Assembly (NCBI GenBank): GCA_017618115.1
Contig: JAFZUX010000004.1
Span: forward strand, 39,059-103,058
DNA length: 64,000 nt
Source of the DNA: Bacteroidales bacterium
GTDB lineage: Bacteria; Bacteroidota; Bacteroidia; Bacteroidales; UBA932
Reading direction: 5' to 3'
Position numbers and translations under genes: made by a program. Every line of letters begins with the position of its first letter. Positions within the stretch are counted from its first letter, which is position 1. Shown piece after piece: positions 44,698 through 53,063 of this stretch. The notes below the pieces were generated by a model that made no database searches, was not told the DNA's origin, and saw nothing but the letters and a program-made list of their open reading frames with translations.

Positions 44698-47600
44698 TTA
44701 TCTCTCAACTTTTATCTTAATTGTGGAGCCCTCTTCCCACTCAGCCTCGGAGGCTCCCTGAAGCTCAGGAGAGTTGGCGTCAACCAACTTGATGCTGTTT
44801 GCAAGTGTCTGAGCGCAAACATATTCGCACAGAGCCTTGTTGGCTTCTCCTCCTATAGCATCTACCACTTCATTTCTGTTTTCCAGAGCGATGGAAATTC
44901 TGTCCGTAACCTCAAAACCGGAATCTTTTCTCAGGTTCTGAATACGGTTAACCAGCTCACGTGCAACACCTTCTCTCTTCAATTCATCTGTAAGCTGAAT
45001 ATCCAACGCCACTGTAAGAGTTCCCTCAGTTGCTACGAGCCAACCCGGCATATCCTCTGAAGATATCTCATAATCACCCTTTTGCAGCACTACCTCTCCA
45101 AGCGGAAGAGCCAGCTTGTACTCGTCACTTCTCTCTATTGCGGAAATCTCTTTCTGTGTAAAGTTAGCAAAAGATGCAGATATTTCCTTCATCTGTTTGC
45201 CATATTTTTTACCAAGAGATTTGAAGTTTGGCTTTATCTTTTTGGTAATCAAACCTTCAGTATCCGTAATGTACTCTATCTGTTTTACGTTAACCTCGCT
45301 CAGGATTATGCTCTCCACTTTCTGCAGCTGCTCCTTAACCTTAGGATCAATTACAGGAATCATAATCTTTGCAAGCGGCTGACGTACTTTGATATTGACT
45401 TTTCTTCTGAGAGCCAGAACCATGGAGGTGCTCTTCTGCGCCAAAGCCATTCTCTCCTCCAAGTCTTTATCTATCAGGCTCTCATCTGCCATAGGCATCA
45501 TAGTCATGTGAACGGAAGGTTCAGTATGAATCTTGGAAACTGCATTCAGATCCAGGAAGAGACGCTCCATATAGAACGGCGCAATAGGAGCCGCAAGTAT
45601 GGCAACCGTCTCCAGGCAGGAGTAAAGTGTCTGATAAGCAGCCAGTTTATCACTGTTCATAGTACCGCCCCAGAATCTCTTGCGGTTAAGACGAACATAC
45701 CAGTTGCTCAGGTGGTCACATACAAACTCCTGAATCAGACGGCCTGCGGTAGTTACGTCATAATCTTCATAACGCTCCTTAACGTCTCTGATTAAAGAGT
45801 TGAGGTATGAAATAATCCAGCGATCTATCTCAGGACGCTCTTTTACAGGAATTTGCGGAGCATCATTGGTAAACTTGTCCACATTTGCATAGAGAGCAAA
45901 GAAGGAGTATGTGTTGTAGAGGGTTCCAAAGAACTTTCTTCTGACCTCATCAACACCGGCCTCGTCAAACTTGAGATTATCCCAAGGCTGAGCGTTGGTA
46001 AGCATATACCATCTCAGAGCATCCGCACCGTAAGTGTTTATCTGGCCGAACGGATCTACCGCATTGCCCAGTCTCTTACTCATCTTCTCACCCTTCTTAT
46101 CCAGCACCAAACCGTTGGAAACCACCGTCTTGAATGCAGGGGTATGAGAAACCATAGTGTGAATTGCATGGAGCGTATAGAACCATCCGCGAGTCTGATC
46201 CACACCCTCTGCAATAAAGTCTGCAGTTTGTCCAAACTCCTCAGTTCCAAGCTTTGCCAGCCACTCCTGAGCGTAAGGCATGGCACCTGAATCAAACCAA
46301 ACGTCAATCAAATCACTTTCCCTTCTCATTGGTTTACCGGAATCAGAAACAAGAACAATCTGATCTATGTAAGGCTTGTGAATATCTATCTTGTTGTAGT
46401 TCTCATCTGAGAAGTCGTTTGGAACAAACCCCTTCTCTTTCAGAGGGTTGAAAGCCATAACGCCCGCCGCAACAGCCTTATCTATTTCACTGTAAAGCTC
46501 CGCGATGGATCCTATGCACTTCTCCTCTTTCTTATCTTCCGTTCTCCATATTGGAAGCGGAGTGCCCCAATATCTGCTGCGGGAGAGGTTCCAATCCTGC
46601 AGATTCTCAAGCCATTTGCCAAAGCGGCCGCTGCCGGTGCTCTCAGGCTTCCAGTTAATCTGCTTGTTGAGTTCTATCATCTCATCTCTAACTGCGGTAG
46701 CACGGATGAACCAACTGTCTAAAGGATAGTAAAGTACAGGCTTGTCCGTTCTCCAGCAGTGAGGATATGAGTGAACGTGTTTCTCAATCTTGAAGGCCTT
46801 GCCCTCCATCTTCATCTGAACGCAGATATCAACATCCAGAGTCTCTGCGTCCGGAGCCAGAGAGGAATCGTAGGCGTTCTTTACATAACGGCCCGCCCAC
46901 TTTTTGTACTCCTCTGTAACTCTCTCTTTTACAAACTCTTCATCCAGGTCTTCAACTTTGTAAAATTTACCCGTACGGTCTACCATAGGTCTCCAGAGAC
47001 CCTCTTTGTCTTTGAGTGTGAATGGAGCAATGTTGTTCTGTTTACCAACTTTGTCATCATCCGCACCAAAGGTTGGAGCAATATGAACTATACCGGTACC
47101 TTCCTCGGTAGAGACAAAGTCTCCGGTAATAACTCTCATAGTGTTCTCCTCAGGCTTAATCCAAGGCAGAAGCTGACGGTATCTTATACCCTCAAGGTCT
47201 CGTCCTTTGAAAGATTCAAGCACCTTGTAAGGAACCTTAGGGTTGAAGTTGGCAGCCAGAAGTTCCTTGGCTACAATGTAAGTTGCCTCCTTTCCGCTGT
47301 AAGGGTTGACAGAGCGAACCTTAACGTATTCAATATTAGGGCCTACGCAGAGTGCAACGTTTGAAGGAAGAGTCCACGGAGTGGTTGTCCAGGCAATGAA
47401 GAAGAGTTCACCCTCATTAACATCGTTGAACAAAAATTCACTCTTGGCATCTCTAACCACCTCAAACTGAACGGTTGCCGTAGTATCCTTAACGTCTCTG
47501 TAGCAACCCGGCTGATTGAGCTCGTGAGAACTCAAACCCGTTCCTGCAGCCGGAGAGTAAGGCTGAATGGTATAACCCTTATAAAGCAACCCCTTGTTGT

Positions 47601-48099
47601 ACAAATCTTTAAGAAGGTACCACAGGGTCTCAATGTATCTATTGTCGTATGTGATATATGGGTTATCCATATCTACCCAGTAGCCAATCTGCTCGGTAAG
47701 GTTAACCCACTCTTTGGTATACTTCATAACCTCCTTGCGGCAGGCCATATTGTACTCATCTACAGAGATTTTCTTACCAATATCCTCCTTGGTGATACCC
47801 AACATCTTCTCCACACCCAACTCCACAGGAAGGCCGTGAGTGTCCCAACCGGCCTTACGGTCTACCCTGTAACCGGTCTGAGTCTTGTAACGGCAGTAAA
47901 CATCCTTAATGGATCTAGCCATAACGTGGTGAATACCAGGCATTCCGTTTGCGGATGGCGGACCCTCAAAGAAGACAAACTTAGGTGCCCCCTCCCTTGC
48001 TTTGCTCACATTCTCAAAGCACTTTTCTTCCTTCCATTTCTTAAGGACTTCCCGTCCCAGTTCTACAAGGTCAAATTTCTTATACTCTTCAAAACCCAT
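44698..48099 (-). CDS. ileS: Isoleucine-tRNA ligase
   Basis: 1133 residues, class I aminoacyl-tRNA synthetase. The HIGH equivalent is GIHH near residues 55-58 (PPSANGMPGIHHVMARS), the editing domain (CP1) contains GTGIVHIAPTFGADD, and KMSKR is at 672-676. The length and style correspond to the eukaryote-like IleRS2 type, which in other bacteria is often less sensitive to mupirocin; that is family knowledge, not tested here. Divergent from cvpA. Confidence 0.95.
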   Translation of the reverse strand: MGFEEYKKFDLVELGREVLKKWKEEKCFENVSKAREGAPKFVFFEGPPSANGMPGIHHVMARSIKDVYCRYKTQTGYRVDRKAGWDTHGLPVELGVEKMLGITKEDIGKKISVDEYNMACRKEVMKYTKEWVNLTEQIGYWVDMDNPYITYDNRYIETLWYLLKDLYNKGLLYKGYTIQPYSPAAGTGLSSHELNQPGCYRDVKDTTATVQFEVVRDAKSEFLFNDVNEGELFFIAWTTTPWTLPSNVALCVGPNIEYVKVRSVNPYSGKEATYIVAKELLAANFNPKVPYKVLESFKGRDLEGIRYRQLLPWIKPEENTMRVITGDFVSTEEGTGIVHIAPTFGADDDKVGKQNNIAPFTLKDKEGLWRPMVDRTGKFYKVEDLDEEFVKERVTEEYKKWAGRYVKNAYDSSLAPDAETLDVDICVQMKMEGKAFKIEKHVHSYPHCWRTDKPVLYYPLDSWFIRATAVRDEMIELNKQINWKPESTGSGRFGKWLENLQDWNLSRSRYWGTPLPIWRTEDKKEEKCIGSIAELYSEIDKAVAAGVMAFNPLKEKGFVPNDFSDENYNKIDIHKPYIDQIVLVSDSGKPMRRESDLIDVWFDSGAMPYAQEWLAKLGTEEFGQTADFIAEGVDQTRGWFYTLHAIHTMVSHTPAFKTVVSNGLVLDKKGEKMSKRLGNAVDPFGQINTYGADALRWYMLTNAQPWDNLKFDEAGVDEVRRKFFGTLYNTYSFFALYANVDKFTNDAPQIPVKERPEIDRWIISYLNSLIRDVKERYEDYDVTTAGRLIQEFVCDHLSNWYVRLNRKRFWGGTMNSDKLAAYQTLYSCLETVAILAAPIAPFYMERLFLDLNAVSKIHTEPSVHMTMMPMADESLIDKDLEERMALAQKSTSMVLALRRKVNIKVRQPLAKIMIPVIDPKVKEQLQKVESIILSEVNVKQIEYITDTEGLITKKIKPNFKSLGKKYGKQMKEISASFANFTQKEISAIERSDEYKLALPLGEVVLQKGDYEISSEDMPGWLVATEGTLTVALDIQLTDELKREGVARELVNRIQNLRKDSGFEVTDRISIALENRNEVVDAIGGEANKALCEYVCAQTLANSIKLVDANSPELQGASEAEWEEGSTIKIKVER

Positions 48100-48127
48100 A
48101 ATTGATACGTTGAGTTGTTTAGGGGGG

Positions 48128-48155
48128 CAAATTTACAATAAATCCCCTATATTTG
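48128..48155. promoter_or_regulatory. Divergent -7 elements of ileS and cvpA
   Basis: TAAATTTG on the minus strand (48135-48128) and TATATTTG on the plus strand (48148-48155) both match TAnnTTTG at suitable distances from the two start codons. TTTG -33 boxes are not clear for either. Confidence 0.42.
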
Positions 48156-48162
48156 CACCGCT

Positions 48163-48666
48163 ATGTCAATATTGGATTTTATAATTGTTGCAATAGCTGT
48201 CATTTCCTTTCTCTGGGGAATCAGAAAAGGATTTGTGGGACAGCTTATGTCCCTTATAGGACTGATATTCGGTCTTTGGGGCGCCTCTAAACTTACGGTT
48301 CCAATCACCTCCAAGATTATGCCTCTTTTGGGGCCTAGCGTTCCGGAGGGTACGGTGAGAATAGTCATCTACATAATACTGGCCGTTCTCTTTATTATTC
48401 TCTTCAACTGGTTGGGCAGACTCCTTGAGAAAGTGATGAATCTCACCATATTAGGAGGATTAAACAAAGTGCTTGGAGCGGTATTTTCTCTCCTGAAGGC
48501 AGTTGTGGTTGCCATGATTATTGCTTCCATAATTGACCAATCACCTGAGTCATTGGGAATTAGCAAACTTGAATTTATTAAGGAGAGCAAGATCTACCCT
48601 ATTTTGGTTCATCAGGCAGAATTGTTCTTCCCGTTCATCAAGAGTTTGTTCGCCTGCGTCGTTTAG
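48163..48666 (+). CDS. CvpA family membrane protein
   Basis: 167 residues with four membrane helices and the family's start DFIIVAIAVISFLWGIRKGF and GFVGQLMSLIGLIFGLW. E. coli CvpA is needed for colicin V production and envelope homeostasis; its molecular role is unclear. It lies just upstream of the peptide-export genes, but a terminator (48679-48712) separates them, so a functional link is uncertain. Confidence 0.82.
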   Translation: MSILDFIIVAIAVISFLWGIRKGFVGQLMSLIGLIFGLWGASKLTVPITSKIMPLLGPSVPEGTVRIVIYIILAVLFIILFNWLGRLLEKVMNLTILGGLNKVLGAVFSLLKAVVVAMIIASIIDQSPESLGISKLEFIKESKIYPILVHQAELFFPFIKSLFACVV

Positions 48667-48678
48667 TTTTCTTCCGTT

Positions 48679-48712
48679 TTTTGGGATAATTCTGCAATCA
48701 TCCCAAAATTTT
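48679..48712 (+). terminator. Terminator of cvpA
   Basis: A 9-bp stem TTTTGGGAT/ATCCCAAAA, 12-base loop, followed by TTTT. It begins 12 bases after the cvpA stop codon. Confidence 0.7.
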
Positions 48713-48728
48713 GGATAATTACAAGATT

Positions 48729-48766
48729 TTCCCCTCAAAGTATTTACGCGAATGCTTTGAGGGGAA
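48729..48766 (+). promoter_or_regulatory. Second hairpin, leader of the peptide-export locus
   Basis: A perfect 12-bp stem (TTCCCCTCAAAG with CTTTGAGGGGAA) and 14-base loop. The right arm contains the TTTG that could be the -33 box of the next promoter. It might be a second terminator (weak T-run, GTCTTTT) or an operator-like structure. Confidence 0.5.
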
Positions 48767-48786
48767 GTCTTTTACACCCAACTTTG
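48756..48786 (+). promoter_or_regulatory. Possible promoter of the peptide-export locus
   Basis: TTTG at 48756-48759, a 19-base spacer, and CAACTTTG at 48779-48786 (one mismatch to TAnnTTTG), 16 bases before the ATG of the 53-residue membrane protein. Confidence 0.45.
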
Positions 48787-48802
48787 CAACAAAAAAGAGG
48801 CA

Positions 48803-48964
48803 ATGGGAAAACTGAGACAAGAGAGAGAAAAAACATTCCAAAGATTCACGCCTGAATCGTACGGGATTGTCCCTATGAGGGGGAGAGTTACCGCACTCTA
48901 CTTTCTTCTCATTCTCCTCTGCTTTGCAATATGCATAGGCACCCTGTGCCTGTTGTTATCCTAA
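48803..48964 (+). CDS. 53-residue single-helix membrane protein
   Basis: The frame starts MGKLRQEREKTFQRF and ends with a strong hydrophobic helix (ALYFLLILLCFAICIGTLCL). AGAGG lies seven bases before the ATG. The charged N-terminus should be cytoplasmic. No double-glycine motif, so it is not an exported peptide of this system. Its position directly before the C39 transporter gene makes it a candidate immunity or accessory protein, but I recognise no family and the call rests on open frame, topology and placement. Confidence 0.55.
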   Translation: MGKLRQEREKTFQRFTPESYGIVPMRGRVTALYFLLILLCFAICIGTLCLLLS

Positions 48965-48978
48965 TTTAGTATAGGAGG

Positions 48979-49020
48979 GTACCGGGATATAATTGAGATT
49001 ATTTGGGGCTTTCCCGGTAC
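48979..49020 (+). promoter_or_regulatory. Hairpin before the C39 transporter gene
   Basis: GTACCGGGA (48979-48987) pairs with TCCCGGTAC (49012-49020), leaving a 24-base loop. It ends 12 bases before the chosen ATG and could mask or regulate translation. No T-run follows, so it is not an intrinsic terminator. Confidence 0.5.
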
Positions 49021-49032
49021 TCGTTGGAAATT

Positions 49033-51225
49033 ATGAGAAGTATTCTAAATATAAAGCAGACAGACTCTTATGACTGTGGAGCAGCATCTTTGGCGAGCGT
49101 TGCGGGATGGTGGGGAGTATATCTTCCGCTCAGCCGCTTCAGAAGAGAGTGCGGCTGCAGCAAAGAGGGTGTCACAATTCAGGGGATAATAGACGGAGCC
49201 AGAGCGGTTGGCCTAAGTGCCAAAGCTCTGAAGGTTGAGGAGAAAGAGAAACTCTCCAAAGAGGAGAAGATAAATAGACTCCGTTCCTTAAATGTTCTCA
49301 AGGCCCCTGTAATTCTGCACATTACATCGGACAAAGGAATGCTTCACTTTGTGGTTATGACAAAGTGCGTAGGAAAACGCATACACATTATGGATCCGGC
49401 TAAGGGGAGGATTGAGAAGAGATTGATTGGTGAGTTTGCACAACAATGGAGCGGATATGTAATTCTGTGTTCACCGGGGGAAGGGTTTGCAAAGAGAGAT
49501 GAAGCGGAGGGGAGATTTGGAAGAATTATAAAACTCCTGAAGTTCCACAAGAGAGAGGTAATCCTCTCTTTGGCAGGGTCTGTTGCTCTCTCCGCGGTGG
49601 GAGTCTGCAACTCCCTTCTGCTTCAGTTACTTATAGATGACGTTATCCCATCGGGAAATAGGTCACTTCTGGTTATTATATCTGCGGCCATACTGGCATT
49701 GATGCCGCTATCACTGGCGGTGAGTTACATAAGAAACCTCTATATGATCAGTTGCGGGGTGGCGCTGGATACAAGGCTGAATACCGGGTTTATGAGAAGA
49801 ATACTCTCTATGGATGCACGCTTTTTCAGAGATTACCCCAAGGGAGAGTTGGAATCCAGATTATCAGACAGTTATAAAATAAGAGCACTCGTAAATGAGG
49901 GTACGGTACAGGCGGGGGTCTGCATCACAACCTTATTAATCGTCTTAATATTACTTTTTACCTTCTATCAAAAACTTGCACTATTTCTCATACTCACTAT
50001 CCCCGCCTATATCGTTATGCTTATTCTTTCACACAGAGCAAACAAGAAAATCAGTAAAAAAATAATGTCTTCAGCCTCTCTCTATGAAGCGGATATAATA
50101 GATACCATAGAGGGAGCGGACCAGATAAGACATTTTAACATAGACCCGTCAACTCTCAGATATAACGGAAGTTATGCTACGCTGGCCCTGGAGAGTTACA
50201 GAGCCGGAAAAATCTCCAGCGCTCTGCAGCTTATGGGCAGCGGAATCTCTCAACTTATTATGGCGGTTATACTGATTGGAGGAGGTACGGCCGTTCTCTA
50301 CTCAAAGATGAGCGTGGGCGAACTCGTTTCATTTTTTACACTCAGTACGTTCTTCATCTCCCCCTTGAACGAGCTACTCCAATTAAACTCAGCGTTGAAC
50401 GAGGCACTTACGGCATCTGACAGAGTGTATGACATTACCTCCTCCCAACCGGTATATGAAGGAATCGTTACAGACTCCGTAAAAAACAAAGTAAATCAGA
50501 GGGGACTGGAACTGCAGAATGTAAGTTTCAGATATCCGGGAAGAGAAACGCTTATAGAGAACTTCAGCTGTTCTTTGCCAAACGGCTCAATAACTGCAAT
50601 TTATGGCGCAAGCGGCTCGGGAAAGAGCACTCTGGTTTCACTGTTTATGAGAGATTGGAAACCTACTGAGGGCAAAATTCTATATGGTGGTATTGATATC
50701 TATTTTTACAATCCTACAAGCTGGAGGAAAATTATTTCTGCCGCACCTCAATATTCTCACTTATTCAATGCCACCATTCTTGAAAACATTACTATGGAGC
50801 TGGGAAGCTCTCATAAAGAGATAGATGATGAGTCTTTAAGAAAGATAGCCTCAATTTCGGAGCAGATTGGGATGGAAAAGATGATTAACAGACTTCAGAG
50901 CGGAATTATGACACAGGTGGGAAAGGGAGGAGTTCAACTATCGGGAGGAGAGACGCAAAAAGTGCTGCTGGCCAGAGCGTTGTACCGCAACCCAAAGATT
51001 CTCATCCTGGATGAGACCACCTCTTTTATGGACAGTGAAAGCAGATTAAAAGTATATGATACACTACAAAAACTGAAACAAACGGGATGTTGTATTGTCT
51101 TGATTTCTCATAACAGAGATACTCTCTCCATCGCAGACCGTGCAATAGAACTTTGTAATAAAAAGACCGGTCAACTAACAAAGGCGGAATCCGGCGCGCC
51201 AATTCTGCCGGAACCTAAAAGCTAA
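49033..51225 (+). CDS. Peptidase-containing ABC transporter (C39, double-glycine leader processing)
   Basis: 730 residues from the ATG at 49033; an upstream TTG at 49003 in the same frame lies inside a hairpin and is less likely. The N-terminal C39 cysteine protease has its catalytic residues: C15 (YDCGAASLASVAGW), H105 (LHFVVM) and D121 (IMDPAKGR). A six-helix exporter domain (~155-440) and a nucleotide-binding domain follow: Walker A GASGSGKS (525-532), signature LSGGE (636-640), Walker B ILILDE (656-661). Such proteins cut precursors after a Gly-Gly leader and export the mature peptide across the inner membrane. Two GG-leader peptides are encoded directly after it and a TolC/HlyD pair follows, giving a complete predicted route out of the cell. 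Confidence 0.93.
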   Translation: MRSILNIKQTDSYDCGAASLASVAGWWGVYLPLSRFRRECGCSKEGVTIQGIIDGARAVGLSAKALKVEEKEKLSKEEKINRLRSLNVLKAPVILHITSDKGMLHFVVMTKCVGKRIHIMDPAKGRIEKRLIGEFAQQWSGYVILCSPGEGFAKRDEAEGRFGRIIKLLKFHKREVILSLAGSVALSAVGVCNSLLLQLLIDDVIPSGNRSLLVIISAAILALMPLSLAVSYIRNLYMISCGVALDTRLNTGFMRRILSMDARFFRDYPKGELESRLSDSYKIRALVNEGTVQAGVCITTLLIVLILLFTFYQKLALFLILTIPAYIVMLILSHRANKKISKKIMSSASLYEADIIDTIEGADQIRHFNIDPSTLRYNGSYATLALESYRAGKISSALQLMGSGISQLIMAVILIGGGTAVLYSKMSVGELVSFFTLSTFFISPLNELLQLNSALNEALTASDRVYDITSSQPVYEGIVTDSVKNKVNQRGLELQNVSFRYPGRETLIENFSCSLPNGSITAIYGASGSGKSTLVSLFMRDWKPTEGKILYGGIDIYFYNPTSWRKIISAAPQYSHLFNATILENITMELGSSHKEIDDESLRKIASISEQIGMEKMINRLQSGIMTQVGKGGVQLSGGETQKVLLARALYRNPKILILDETTSFMDSESRLKVYDTLQKLKQTGCCIVLISHNRDTLSIADRAIELCNKKTGQLTKAESGAPILPEPKS

Positions 51226-51229
51226 TAAT

Positions 51230-51451
51230 ATGGAAGACAAGAGGTTAATGCTGAGGGGCTTTATTAGTGTAAACGATGAAGAGCTTCAGCTCTCCGGAGG
51301 AATTTCACCGGAGACAATCAAGAAGATTGCCAGAATTATCGGATTTGTTTTGGATTTCATCTCCAGTTACAGTTCCGATTTCAACAAAGGCTACAAGAAG
51401 GGGCTTGAGGGCAAGCCGTTTTTTCAACTGATGCCAACAGCAGTAAGATAG
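51230..51451 (+). CDS. Double-glycine-leader peptide 1 (predicted substrate)
   Basis: 73 residues. The leader ends NDEELQLSGG with E at -8 and L at -4 relative to the cleavage point after G24, as in class II bacteriocin leaders. The predicted mature peptide is 49 residues, net charge about +4, beginning ISPETIKKIARIIGFV (amphipathic helix), then a polar middle with a GYKKG (GxxxG) motif and an end PFFQLMPTAVR. It starts four bases after the transporter stop. No cysteine is present in the mature part, so no lanthionine or disulfide chemistry is expected. The second ATG (M7, MLRGF) could be the true start. Activity unknown. Confidence 0.8.
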   Translation: MEDKRLMLRGFISVNDEELQLSGGISPETIKKIARIIGFVLDFISSYSSDFNKGYKKGLEGKPFFQLMPTAVR

Positions 51452-51460
51452 GAGGTTGAG

Positions 51461-51637
51461 ATGAAAGGATTTGTTGAAGTTTCAAAGAGTGAGTGCTCTT
51501 ATGTTGTAGGAGGCAAAGATTCTGAAGTAGCAAGAGTGGTTGAACTTATAGGATACGGAATCGGTGCCTTAGTAAGAGCAATCAAGAATTTCAGAGAAAA
51601 CAGGAAAAAACAGAGTATGCAACTTATTATGATTTAA
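51461..51637 (+). CDS. Double-glycine-leader peptide 2 (predicted substrate)
   Basis: 58 residues. The leader MKGFVEVSKSECSYVVGG fits the consensus closely (V-12, S-11, E-8, V-4, G-2, G-1). The mature peptide is 40 residues, net charge about +4, beginning KDSEVARVVELIGYGIGALV with a GYGIG (GxxxG) motif and a basic part RAIKNFRENRKKQ. Both leaders share the start (R/K)GF(I/V)xV, indicating one processing enzyme. A strong Shine-Dalgarno (AGGAGG, 51450-51455) lies before the ATG; such sites are rare in this phylum and suggest high expression. It follows peptide 1 by nine bases. A terminator comes 25 bases after the stop. Confidence 0.8.
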   Translation: MKGFVEVSKSECSYVVGGKDSEVARVVELIGYGIGALVRAIKNFRENRKKQSMQLIMI

Positions 51638-51662
51638 TATTCTGTTGAACCTTAGATTTTTG

Positions 51663-51692
51663 AAGGGTGGGGTGCGCCCCACCTTTCTTTTT
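51663..51692 (+). terminator. Terminator after the peptide genes
   Basis: Stem GGTGGGG/CCCCACC with a TGCG loop, extended by A-T pairs, followed by TTTCTTTTT. It separates the transporter-peptide unit from the TolC-HlyD unit, or lets part of the transcripts continue. Confidence 0.82.
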
Positions 51693-51733
51693 AATAATAG
51701 ATTATAGTGTAATATTTCATATATTTGTCGTCT

Positions 51734-53062
51734 ATGAAAAAGTTAGTGGTAATAACGTTGTTTCTCTTCTCTTCCTTCACTCTTGTTTGGGGGCAGAAGT
51801 CATCTCAATGGAGATTGGAAGATTGCATCTCATACGCAAGAGAAAACAACTTACAGGTAAAGATTGGGGAGATTGGCGTTGAGCAGTCTCAAAGGGTGCT
51901 CAATGAGAGCAAGTGGTCTATGGCTCCATCACTCAGTGCGGGGATGAGCCACAATATGAGTTGGGGAAGAAGCGTTAACCTTCAGACTCTGGAGATTATA
52001 AAGAATAAGAGGACTATGTCCACCAGCGGAAGTTTAAGCGCCTCCGCAACCGTATTTGGCGGACTCTCTAAGCAGAATTCCATTAAGGCAAACAGGACCT
52101 CTCTTCTGATTGCATCTGAACAGGTGGAGAAGATAAAGAACGACATCACAATTCAGATAACTCAGGCATATCTGCAACTGCTTCTTAGCAAGGAGATTGA
52201 GCGCTCCGCAGAGGAGAGTTGCAAGAGTATGGAGGAGCAGGTGGACCGCACCGCAAAACTGGTAGACGCGGGAAGCCAGGCATACAGCACCCTGCTTGAG
52301 GTAAAGGCTCAGCTGGCAAACGAGAAGAGCCAGCTTGTTTCCGCAAGAAACGATGTAAGAAGCAACCGCCTGAATCTTATGCAACTTCTTGATCTGCCTT
52401 CAGATATGTGGGAAACGTTTGACGTTGTGGCACCGGACAGAGACCTTGCCGCAAACGTCTATCCAACGGAGACTATGAATTCCATCTATGAGAGGGCTCT
52501 CTCACTTCCGCAGATAAAGATTGCAGAGTATGACCTTCAGAAGAGCAACTATGACTACAAGGCGGCTCGCGGCAGGCTCTACCCTTCCATCTCAGTTCAA
52601 GCGGGTTACGGCTCTTACTATTCAGACAGTCAGAGCGGCGCCTTCTTCTCTCAGTTTGATCACAACAGAAACCCTTCACTGGGATTTTCACTCAGCATAC
52701 CTATCTTCAATGCACTCTCCTATAGAATGAGCGCACGCAATGCAAAGGATGAGATTGAGAGAAACCGTCTCACCCTTCAGATGCAGAAACAGTCTCTCTA
52801 TAAGGAGATTCAGAGCGCATACAACGAGGCTTTCTCCGCACTTGAGAGGATGAGGGCGGCGGAAGAGAATATGAAATCCATACAGGAATCATTCACCTAT
52901 ACGGAGAATAAGTTCAACGTCGGAATGATGAACGCAACAGATTACAACCTTGCAAAGTCCAACCTCTTTAAGGCTGTATCTTCCTACTATCAGGCAAAAT
53001 ACCAGTATCTGTTCGAACTCAAGATTTTAGATTTTTATAAAGGAAAAGCAATAACTCTTTAA
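51734..53062 (+). CDS. TolC-family outer-membrane channel
   Basis: 442 residues from the ATG at 51734 (MKKLVVITLFLFSSFTLVWG signal peptide); a TTG nine bases upstream is in frame but less likely. The two-fold OEP repeat begins WRLEDCISYARENNLQVKIG and has long helical hairpins (AQLANEKSQLVSARNDVRSN). It should form the trimeric outer-membrane tunnel for the peptide exporter. A TATATTTG element at 51720-51727 is only six bases before the ATG, so a transcript from it would be nearly leaderless. One base separates the stop from the HlyD-like gene. Confidence 0.88.
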   Translation: MKKLVVITLFLFSSFTLVWGQKSSQWRLEDCISYARENNLQVKIGEIGVEQSQRVLNESKWSMAPSLSAGMSHNMSWGRSVNLQTLEIIKNKRTMSTSGSLSASATVFGGLSKQNSIKANRTSLLIASEQVEKIKNDITIQITQAYLQLLLSKEIERSAEESCKSMEEQVDRTAKLVDAGSQAYSTLLEVKAQLANEKSQLVSARNDVRSNRLNLMQLLDLPSDMWETFDVVAPDRDLAANVYPTETMNSIYERALSLPQIKIAEYDLQKSNYDYKAARGRLYPSISVQAGYGSYYSDSQSGAFFSQFDHNRNPSLGFSLSIPIFNALSYRMSARNAKDEIERNRLTLQMQKQSLYKEIQSAYNEAFSALERMRAAEENMKSIQESFTYTENKFNVGMMNATDYNLAKSNLFKAVSSYYQAKYQYLFELKILDFYKGKAITL

Positions 53063-53063
53063 T

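Noticed and set aside
44127-44720. Long plus-strand frame rich in G, T, F and A
   Set aside because: Mirror image of the Lys/Ala/Pro codon repeats of the H1-like tail on the minus strand.
48163-48666. CvpA as a dedicated part of the peptide-export locus, by analogy with colicin V
   Set aside because: A terminator separates it from the locus and CvpA is widespread in genomes without peptide exporters.
49003-49032. TTG start adding ten residues to the C39 transporter
   Set aside because: It lies in the loop and arm of a hairpin and the ATG at 49033 matches where the C39 domain begins in relatives.
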